Made by a program: the position numbers and the translations under genes
Assembly (NCBI GenBank): GCA_007120615.1
Contig: SKNI01000267.1
Span: forward strand, 1 to 6,343
Source of the DNA: Myxococcales bacterium
Lineage (GTDB): Bacteria; Myxococcota_A; Bradymonadia; Bradymonadales; Bradymonadaceae
Direction: 5' to 3'
DNA length: 6,343 nt
Shown here: positions 1 through 5,131 of the stretch, piece after piece
Numbering within the stretch: position 1 is the first letter of the stretch
Layout: the number at the start of each line of letters is the position of its first letter
The notes under the pieces: generated by a model
Seen by the model: the letters and a program-made list of their open reading frames with translations, nothing else
What the model was told of the DNA's origin: nothing
Database searches by the model: none

Positions 1-869
1 GACGTGTAGGTCTCAGAAGGAACCGTCCCTTTTAAGACCCGCTCCGCACCCAGATTATTGATCACCGCGATTCGCCCGTTTCGATCGGGAGCAAAGATCA
101 ACTCCCCGGTATAGCGCCGGGTCTCTTCCCCTCCCCCATAAGATTTTGGAATCCCGGGGATGGTATAAGAAATCGACTCCTCCCGTCCCGAGCGGGTCGA
201 AACCCACAACACGTCCTGGTGGGTGATGACCATCTCCATGCCGTCGCCGCGAAGCGTTAACGTCCCCGAAGGATAGCTCAATCGCTCACTGTGGATGCTC
301 CCGGCGATGCCGTATTGGGCTTCCAGATTTCGACGGATTCCGTGGGCCTGGCCCACCGTATCGGTTCCTCCCACGGCAACAATCGTGGTTCGGGAATCAA
401 AGACCTGACCGCGGACTGCGAAGAGACCGCCCACCTCGAAGGTCTGCGGGGAAAACCCTCGTCCTTCCCACTGTTCTCGGACCTCCGAGACTCGCCCCCG
501 TTGATCGACGCCCAATTTATCGACGGCCACCCAATGTCTGTATTCTCCGGCTTTGCCGTCGGCGACCTCCACGGTGTAGGTCACGTCTCCCGGCAATTCG
601 ATCTCCGGTCCACCCGCGCCCTGAGGCAGCACGCGAATGGTCTCCGACGGAGTAAACCGCACTCGATCCCGGCCCTCCAGAATCCCCACTCGAATCAGGG
701 GGTCCCCGTCACGGGTGAAGTTCAACTGCGGGGCATAGAGCATTGCGATTCGATCCGCCGTCGAAAGCTCAAGACCCTGCGACCAGGCCGCCGCAGGCGT
801 CAACACCAACGCTGCGGCGACGAATAAGACGACGAACCAACCGCCGCTCCAAAACCGATGTCTCGTCAT
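1..869 (-). CDS. Secreted SpoIID/LytB-domain protein, 3' end outside window
   Basis: 289 complete codons from ATG at 869 to the left edge. Residues 1-30 form a Sec signal peptide (MTRHRF, hydrophobic core, then LTPAAAWSQ with a likely cut after PAAA or AWS), so the protein acts outside the cytoplasm. The SpoIID-type start follows: PLIRVGILEG (57-66) and a beta-rich region. The stretch around 251-289 is diagnostic: YTGELIF, NGRIAVINNLGAERVLKG, then TVPSET, corresponding to the G-V-V-P-S-E-M motif of the family. In Bacillus SpoIID, a lytic transglycosylase acting on peptide-stripped glycan, the matching Glu is catalytic; here it would be Glu 286. The rest of the domain lies off the left edge. 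A spore role is not implied; related proteins occur in non-sporulating bacteria and probably trim or remodel peptidoglycan. The segment at about 150-205 (between the start and the motif) is not recognised; a SPOR-like fold is a weak possibility. Confidence 0.82.
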   Translation of the reverse strand, partial: MTRHRFWSGGWFVVLFVAAALVLTPAAAWSQGLELSTADRIAMLYAPQLNFTRDGDPLIRVGILEGRDRVRFTPSETIRVLPQGAGGPEIELPGDVTYTVEVADGKAGEYRHWVAVDKLGVDQRGRVSEVREQWEGRGFSPQTFEVGGLFAVRGQVFDSRTTIVAVGGTDTVGQAHGIRRNLEAQYGIAGSIHSERLSYPSGTLTLRGDGMEMVITHQDVLWVSTRSGREESISYTIPGIPKSYGGGEETRRYTGELIFAPDRNGRIAVINNLGAERVLKGTVPSETYT

Positions 870-877
870 CTTACTGC

Positions 878-884
878 TCACCTT
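878..884 (-). promoter_or_regulatory. Shine-Dalgarno site of the SpoIID-like gene
   Basis: On the minus strand AAGGTGA lies 8 nt before the ATG at 869, a good match to the anti-SD complement. It supports this start, which lies 50 bp after the stop of the preceding gene with no terminator hairpin between them, consistent with co-transcription. Confidence 0.7.
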
Positions 885-919
885 ACTTCGTACGTCCTTG
901 TACTTAGTGATGCCGGCCC

Positions 920-3900
920 TCAGTCGATCTTTCGAAAGAAGGGCTTTCCAATCCGCTCTTCTCCCGTCGTATCGATACCGAAGTCCATGATCAAGCGGCC
1001 ACCTTCGGCAAGGGAGAGTCCCCGCACAAAGAGCCCGTGGGCGGCGCTTCGCACACCGGCCTCACCGTCGAGTGTCTCAACTTCCCAGTCGTCATCTTTG
1101 ACGGCCCGGATCAACTCGTGGGTCGACGCATCGTGAAAGAGCACTTCCACACGACCCGAACCGTAGACGTGAAGTTGCACGTCGTGGCCGATGGCGGTCT
1201 GACTGGTTCCACCCACGGTGTGGCGCACGCCGCTGGCGATTTCTTCTCTCTCGCCACCGACGACCTGATAGGCCACCGCCGGAGGCCACGCCTCCATATA
1301 CGCGATGTGAATCTCACCGGTCGGACCGGGTCGAGCGCTGGTGTAGGGCCCGACGGGCTCCTCGAAGAACTCCGGCTCATTCCACTCTTCGCCGTCGCTG
1401 ATCAGCCAGCCGGCGCGCTCAATCGTATTGTCGTAGAACGATACGAAGATCTCATCATCCATGGCCACGGCCTGCAGATAGAGCCCTACGACCGGGGGAT
1501 AGTCTTCTGCCGCTTCCACCGAACGGGAGCCCGAATGCAGCACCGCATATTCGGTCTCTCCCATCGCATCGAGAGGATGATCGATATCAATGGCCCGGTA
1601 ACGAATCTCGGACTCATCGTCTTCCAGTCGGGTGGTATAAAAGAGATGCAACGTCTCGCCCACCAAGAGCACGCTTGAGAAATAAGCCGTATCTCCGTCT
1701 TCCTCTTCCACATAGGCCGTCTCAAAGGTCCACTCACCACCGGCCTGGTCTCCACGGCCGTATTTGAGAGCGTCCTCATCGTCATCTCGGTAAAAGACGT
1801 GGATTCGACCATTATCGTCGACCGCCGTGGCCGTATGAGTTCCCACGCGGTCACCGGTATTGGTGAGTCCACCTCGCGGCCCGTCGATCGCTCCTTGGAC
1901 CTGACCGCGTCGAGGGACGCCGTCTACGAAATACCAGTCGGGCTCAAAACTTTCATCGAGAATTCCCACCATCAAATCCCGGTAGTGCATATTATAGACC
2001 GAGACCGCTCGGATTCCGGCCCCTTCCGCCATCGAGGGATAAGCACCGTGATAGCGAAGAGGCAGCGGCGGAAGTGAAACGCATTCGCAGCTGCCGCCGG
2101 TGACCTCGCATTTCTCGTTGTCGTGATCACCGATATGAGTGATCTCCGGCTCAAATCCCGGGTCACACTCCTGATCTTCACACCAATCGGGGAAGTCCTG
2201 ACAGGTATTCTCCGGATGACAGCAAAATCCTGTTGTTCCACAACCACCGGGACATAATTCCTCGCAGACGCATTCATTATCGGTGCAAAATGCTCGGGAC
2301 TCCCCGTCGCAGGTCAGCTCGCATTCGCTCACATCTCGACATCCATCGACACAGGTCCCATTTTCGCAAATTCCGGTCTCGCACTCCGCGTCGTCGTCAC
2401 AGCCGATGTCGACGCATTGACCGTCGTCACAGGTCTGAAACTCCGAGCATTCTTCGGAACAGCTGGTCGCCGCCGGGTCGTCTCCACAACCGCCGCAACC
2501 GGTGGTCAGCCCCATCACCAGAAGACCCACGAGAGCGGCTGCCGGCTTAAGCCGTCGGCGCATTCGCAATACGAATAGTCCCAGGGCCAACAAGACAAAG
2601 CTCCACATCGTGCCACTCTGGCCAGTGGAGGTACAACCGGCACAACCTCGCGGCATCTCGTCACCAGCCTCAGCTTCTCCCGCTCCCATCGCCTGATGGC
2701 GCACCGAGACTTCTTCGGAAGCCGTGTTTCCGCTGCGGTCTCGAACCTCTACCTCTACGACCATTCGCTGGGAGACGACCCCGTCTCCAACCGCGATCGC
2801 TTCCAGCGAGTCCCAACTCGACCAGGCCTGCGCTTCACCATCCAGAATGAGGCGATGTCGCAGCTCCAGATCTTCGGTGGAATCCACCACATCTTCGGCT
2901 CGAACCTGGACAAAATTCTCATCCTGCCAGGCCTCCACCACCGGGGGTTCGTAGTCCACGATCACCTCGAGCTCGGTGGGAATTCGCTGCCAGCGAGTCC
3001 CTTCTTCAATGGTTCGCCCGCGCAGCTCCAATTTATGAATCCCTTGCACGCTTAGCCGGGGATCGTTGATTCTAAGATGCTGTCCTGCCCCGGCGAGGTG
3101 CCAGGTTCCACCGTTGAGACGGTAGGTAAATTGGACCTCGTCGGCCGCCATCATCTGACCGGCCTGAACCGCTGCCATATCGAGATTCAATCCGACCCGC
3201 GGGATGAACCGACCTTCCTTCTCCACGTCCAGGCTGTGGTCCTGCACCAGCGCTCGCAACGACCGACTCATCTCGTTGGGGTCGTAGCCCACAAATTCCA
3301 GATTGGCGAAGAGTCCCAGATATTGATTATTGTCGATTCCCCTCAAATCATCGGGCCCGATCACGAGTTGATATCCCAGAAATTGAGGCAATTCGATCGG
3401 ATCGGAGAGCGCTCCGGCCAACTCCGGAAGTGCAAAGCCCAGAAGCGTGGGCAACAACTCCAGAAGCCGGTCCGTGTCGGCGTCCAGCATATCATCGTTG
3501 AGAATCCGCATATTCTGGAGCCCGTCTTCGATATCGCCAAGCACCGGATAGATTCCATCCTCTCCGTCCGGCAATACCGCCACGGGAAGCTCCAGGTCGA
3601 CGCGAATCGTAAACAGTCGAGCGTAGCGCTCCAGGACATAGCCGTACATGTGGATGTCCAGATCTTTCCAATCCAAAATGATCAATCCCTCTTCCACTGT
3701 TTGAACATTTCCGTTGGTCACGACTCGGTTGGCCCCCAATTTGATCTCCGGCGCAAGCTGTGGAGAGAGAATGATTTTCATCGGCCCGTTCTCCAACGCG
3801 ACCTGATTGATCGCCGGCACCAGCGCTCCGATGGAACCGGTGGACAACATATCGACCTCTTCCGAGCCCACTTCCAGACAGAGCGAACCGCTGGCCCACA

Positions 3901-5077
3901 ACGACCACATGATATGGTCCAGGGTGCGCCGGTGGAGGGCAAAGCCGAACATAAACGCGTCTCCTTCCGGGGTGACGTCGGCGTTGATCGACGGCGAAGG
4001 CGCGATCTCTTCAAATGAGGGCCGGGTCGTAAGATCGATAGGAGCACACGAGGTATAGTGTTCCGGCTCCGTTCCCACTCGCGCTCCCAGCGTTAGTCCC
4101 GTATCGGCAACCCCCCGATCGGCGAGTCGACCGGTCATGTGGACGTCGGCGGCGGCTCCCACAAAATCTCCCAGAAGTTCACCGGGCTCCAACATCCCTT
4201 CGATCCCCAGAAATCGCGGCACGCAGCGAGCATTATCATCATAGATGCAGACCGGCGGATCATCGCTCTCATCACAGGTCGCATTCGACGGACAGGGCAG
4301 ATCGTCATCTTCGCAGGTCCGACAGAGCTCGGCCCGGTTGATATCATCAACGATCTCTTCCAATTCCTCGAGGATCATATCCCGGAGAAATCCGTCCAGA
4401 AATGCCTGGATACCGAAACTGGCCGCTCCGCATCCCAAACCGCTTCGGTTACTCAGGTGATAATCCACATCCGTGATGTCGGCGACCATCTCTTCGACCT
4501 CAAATCGAAGATCCCTGAAAGGGCTGAGTTCATCGGGCTCAAACTTCACCGGAACACTCGCCGAAATAGATGCTGCCTCGCCGGTCCCGCCGGAAGTGCT
4601 GTAGAGGTGAAGCCAGCAGGTCAGTCCCAGTGGTCCATCCACCGGCAGGTCTGCGAGCAATCCGTCGATCACAATATCAACGACCAGTCGATCCGAGGGG
4701 CTTGGAATCAGCTCGGCTTCTGTGATCTCCAGATCCAACTGACAACCCGTATCTCCACCATTGCAGGTCGTCTCGGTGTGACAGAGCTCCATCCCCGATG
4801 TTTCGGTCGGCGGAATACAAAAGCTCAATCCATCCTCGGCAAATTCGCCGATAATATTATCGACCTGCCCCGACATAAAATCCAATCCATGAGAGGTGAC
4901 CCGAACCTCGGCGCTTACGGGAACGGTCTTATCGACGTGCTCCAGCGGATAGGGAGCGTCGCGAAAGCCGTCCATATCGCAACCGTCGCCGCCGCAGGCC
5001 GTGATCATCAGGAAAACAAGAAAAAAACCGCCGAGAGAAACACCCCGCCGACTCCACAAACTGGATCCATTTTTCAT
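920..5077 (-). CDS. Giant fused surface lipoprotein: BPI-like TULIP + Ig-like + MYXO-CTERM-like tail, joined in frame to a lipoprotein with Cys-rich module and beta-propeller
   Basis: One open frame with no stop encodes what looks like two exported proteins. I chose the Met at 5077 (1385 aa) because a lipoprotein signal peptide begins there and GGGA lies 7 nt upstream; in-frame ATGs at 5131 and 5122 would add 18 or 15 residues and overlap the preceding gene. Residue numbers here and below count from the ATG at 5131. Order: signal peptide 19-45, lipidated Cys 46; BPI-like N-barrel ~72-270; small Cys-rich insert 270-303; central and C-barrel region ~304-613; two Ig-like domains ~636-810; Cys + transmembrane + Arg tail 829-860; second signal peptide 857-878 with Cys 879; 26-Cys module 879-1017; propeller ~1030-1403. 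No enzymatic motif is evident. The product is probably a surface or outer-membrane lipid-binding protein plus a display protein. It could be a true fusion, a processed polyprotein, two proteins made through an internal start, or an assembly artefact. I am sure of the frame and moderately sure of the domains. Confidence 0.8.
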   Translation of the reverse strand: MKNGSSLWSRRGVSLGGFFLVFLMITACGGDGCDMDGFRDAPYPLEHVDKTVPVSAEVRVTSHGLDFMSGQVDNIIGEFAEDGLSFCIPPTETSGMELCHTETTCNGGDTGCQLDLEITEAELIPSPSDRLVVDIVIDGLLADLPVDGPLGLTCWLHLYSTSGGTGEAASISASVPVKFEPDELSPFRDLRFEVEEMVADITDVDYHLSNRSGLGCGAASFGIQAFLDGFLRDMILEELEEIVDDINRAELCRTCEDDDLPCPSNATCDESDDPPVCIYDDNARCVPRFLGIEGMLEPGELLGDFVGAAADVHMTGRLADRGVADTGLTLGARVGTEPEHYTSCAPIDLTTRPSFEEIAPSPSINADVTPEGDAFMFGFALHRRTLDHIMWSLWASGSLCLEVGSEEVDMLSTGSIGALVPAINQVALENGPMKIILSPQLAPEIKLGANRVVTNGNVQTVEEGLIILDWKDLDIHMYGYVLERYARLFTIRVDLELPVAVLPDGEDGIYPVLGDIEDGLQNMRILNDDMLDADTDRLLELLPTLLGFALPELAGALSDPIELPQFLGYQLVIGPDDLRGIDNNQYLGLFANLEFVGYDPNEMSRSLRALVQDHSLDVEKEGRFIPRVGLNLDMAAVQAGQMMAADEVQFTYRLNGGTWHLAGAGQHLRINDPRLSVQGIHKLELRGRTIEEGTRWQRIPTELEVIVDYEPPVVEAWQDENFVQVRAEDVVDSTEDLELRHRLILDGEAQAWSSWDSLEAIAVGDGVVSQRMVVEVEVRDRSGNTASEEVSVRHQAMGAGEAEAGDEMPRGCAGCTSTGQSGTMWSFVLLALGLFVLRMRRRLKPAAALVGLLVMGLTTGCGGCGDDPAATSCSEECSEFQTCDDGQCVDIGCDDDAECETGICENGTCVDGCRDVSECELTCDGESRAFCTDNECVCEELCPGGCGTTGFCCHPENTCQDFPDWCEDQECDPGFEPEITHIGDHDNEKCEVTGGSCECVSLPPLPLRYHGAYPSMAEGAGIRAVSVYNMHYRDLMVGILDESFEPDWYFVDGVPRRGQVQGAIDGPRGGLTNTGDRVGTHTATAVDDNGRIHVFYRDDDEDALKYGRGDQAGGEWTFETAYVEEEDGDTAYFSSVLLVGETLHLFYTTRLEDDESEIRYRAIDIDHPLDAMGETEYAVLHSGSRSVEAAEDYPPVVGLYLQAVAMDDEIFVSFYDNTIERAGWLISDGEEWNEPEFFEEPVGPYTSARPGPTGEIHIAYMEAWPPAVAYQVVGGEREEIASGVRHTVGGTSQTAIGHDVQLHVYGSGRVEVLFHDASTHELIRAVKDDDWEVETLDGEAGVRSAAHGLFVRGLSLAEGGRLIMDFGIDTTGEERIGKPFFRKID
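923..2044 (-). other. Probable seven-bladed beta-propeller
   Basis: Residues ~1030-1403 contain no cysteine and seven spaced copies of a loose unit: an aliphatic strand, a short turn with D/G/N, then a strand like GRIHVFYRD and a following strand ending in an aromatic. The copies centre at about 1040, 1108, 1160, 1227, 1274, 1325 and 1378 (for example GRIHVFYRDD, ETLHLFYTT, DEIFVSFYDN, GEIHIAYME). This resembles sialidase-like or YncE-like propellers in secreted bacterial proteins. No Asp-box run or catalytic set is clear, so a binding role is more likely than hydrolysis. Confidence 0.55.
2081..2497 (-). other. 26-cysteine surface module
   Basis: Residues 879-1017 hold 26 cysteines, in short units such as CDDGQC, CDDDAEC, CENGTC and CTDNECVC. 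Such disulfide-dense acidic units are common just after the lipidated Cys of Myxococcota/Bradymonadota surface proteins. The role is probably structural, a stalk or interaction module; no ligand can be named. The adjoining Cys pair 970-971 and the longer gap to 1008 suggest at least two subdomains. Confidence 0.7.
2495..2563 (-). other. Embedded lipoprotein signal peptide and possible internal start (second half)
   Basis: From the in-frame ATG at 2563 (Met 857) the product would start with MRRRLKPAAAL, a hydrophobic core (VGLLVMGL) and T-T-G-C, with Cys 879 as lipidation site and a CGGCGDD tether, a textbook 22-residue Sec/SPII peptide. Thr at -3 is not the commonest residue, but Leu is at -4. 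Translation from here would give a 547-aa lipoprotein. No good Shine-Dalgarno is seen: the nearest purine run, GGGA, lies about 15 nt upstream. So either starts here are inefficient or the segment is made as part of the longer protein. Confidence 0.7.
2552..2647 (-). other. MYXO-CTERM-like C-terminal sorting tail, not followed by a stop codon
   Basis: Residues 829-860 are tripartite: a short Cys motif GCAGC (830, 833) after a flexible linker, a hydrophobic helix (TMWSFVLLALGLFVL, 841-855) and a basic cluster RMRRR (856-860). This is the layout of the MYXO-CTERM signal of myxobacteria and relatives, where a CPBP-type intramembrane protease (myxosortase) cleaves and the Cys is thought to be lipidated. 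In known cases the protein ends right after the Arg cluster; here the frame continues straight into a second signal peptide. Confidence 0.72.
2702..3226 (-). other. Two tandem Ig-like beta-sandwich domains
   Basis: Residues ~636-810. The first contains FTYRLNGGTWHL (668-679) and GIHKLELRGR (697-706), the Y-x-L-(D/N)-G...W and G-x-H-x-L-x-x-R signature of bacterial Ig-like/Y_Y_Y-type repeats. The second begins EPPVVEAW (728-735), has LRHRLILDGEAQAWSSW (757-773) and ends VEVRDRSGN (794-802). These are usually spacer or adhesion modules in surface proteins. Here they hold the lipid-binding body away from the C-terminal anchor. A Gly/Ala/Glu-rich linker (815-828) follows. Confidence 0.6.
3293..3994 (-). 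other. BPI-like TULIP C-terminal barrel domain
   Basis: Residues ~380-613. The order of elements follows the BPI C-barrel: a helix ending in a tryptophan and glycine (LDHIMWSLWASGSLCLEV, 404-421), LSTGSIGALVPAI (429-441; BPI has LTTKFFGTFLPEV), then MKIILSPQLAPEIKLG (451-466; BPI has MKIQI...TPPHLSV). Amphipathic strands follow (DLDIHMYGYVL; RLFTIRVDLELPVAVL), then a helical stretch (LLELLPTLLGFALPELAGAL, 556-575) leading into IELPQFLGYQLVI and a closing strand YLGLFANLEF. This is a comparison from memory, not an alignment score; a profile or structure search would settle it. Confidence 0.68.
4223..4324 (-). other. Small Cys-rich insert between the two TULIP barrels
   Basis: Residues 270-303 hold six cysteines (270, 273, 280, 286, 295, 303) in an acidic, EGF-like or knottin-like arrangement around CPSNATCDES. 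Animal BPI has no such module at this point. Directly after it, LGIEGMLEPGELL and DVHMTG resemble the strands with which BPI enters its central sheet, so the module looks like an insertion rather than a replacement. Cys 270 may instead pair with Cys 234 of the barrel, leaving five here. Confidence 0.55.
4322..4918 (-). other. BPI-like TULIP N-terminal barrel domain
   Basis: Residues ~72-270. The opening VRVTSHGLDFMSGQ closely parallels the start of mature human BPI (VRISQKGLDYASQQ, from memory): same spacing of V-R, G-L-D and S-x-Q. Further along come alternating beta strands (LVVDIVIDGLL, 149-159; ASISASVPVKF, 187-197) and a long amphipathic helix (FLDGFLRDMILEELEEIVDDI, 244-264). The helix is flanked by Cys 234 and Cys 270, at nearly the spacing of the conserved BPI disulfide that pins the same helix. 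Extra cysteines (105, 117, 123, 130, 172) suggest further disulfides, as expected for an extracytoplasmic protein. TULIP proteins bind lipids in a long apolar groove; the ligand here is unknown. Confidence 0.68.
4994..5077 (-). other. Lipoprotein (Sec/SPII) signal peptide of the first half
   Basis: Residues 19-46: a basic start (MKNGSSLWSRR), then a hydrophobic core (VSLGGFFLVFLM) and lipobox I-T-A-C, with Cys 46 as the expected diacylglycerol site. The mature end reads CGGDGCD, a flexible tether. Gly at +2 and +3 gives no inner-membrane retention Asp at +2, so outer-membrane sorting is possible, though these rules are uncertain in this lineage. Confidence 0.85.
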
Positions 5078-5131
5078 CTTATCATCCCGTATCAAGCGCT
5101 TTGAGTTGGCGTCCTCACTCATCGAGGACAT
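5078..5131 (-). other. Overlap zone with three candidate start codons
   Basis: In-frame ATGs for the fused gene occur at 5131, 5122 and 5077. The first two overlap the end of the tRNA nucleotidyltransferase gene (TGA at 5117-5115), the 5122 one as ATGAGTGA. Neither has a clear Shine-Dalgarno, and both would put 15-18 polar residues ahead of the signal peptide. The 5077 start has GGGA 7 nt upstream and gives a normal signal peptide. The overlap may still allow translational coupling. Confidence 0.55.

Noticed and set aside
291..827. Plus-strand open frame of 178 codons
   Set aside because: It lies in register antisense to the SpoIID-like gene, whose own frame carries a signal peptide, a good Shine-Dalgarno and the family motif. 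The plus-strand product looks like nothing known.
870..919. Possible hairpin (GTAC...GTAC) between the fused gene and the SpoIID-like gene
   Set aside because: The stem is only four base pairs with no T-run, too weak for a terminator.
2081..2497. Short periodic sequence that might be a DNA repeat or CRISPR-like array
   Set aside because: The periodicity comes from Cys/Asp/Gly codons of the disulfide-rich module; the units differ in length and sequence, so there is no true DNA repeat.
2495..2647. Reading the junction as a frameshifted or broken gene
   Set aside because: Both the tail and the following signal peptide are intact and in the same frame; the two other frames reach stops within about 15 codons and encode nothing sensible, so I see no sign of an indel here. 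An assembly deletion remains possible and is noted in the finding.
5020..5060. Twin-arginine-like motif (SRRGVSL) in the first signal peptide
   Set aside because: It lacks the usual F-L-K part, and the many cysteines of the mature protein fit unfolded Sec export with disulfides formed outside. A Sec/SPII lipoprotein is the simpler reading.
4139..5104. Long plus-strand open frame (321 codons), with similar ones at 3077-4018, 2696-3055 and 1037-1678
   Set aside because: All lie codon-on-codon antisense to the fused gene. Such frames stay open simply because the sense gene rarely uses TTA, CTA or TCA. Their translations are low-complexity, Arg/His/Ile-rich and show no domain, whereas the minus strand gives clear signal peptides and domains.
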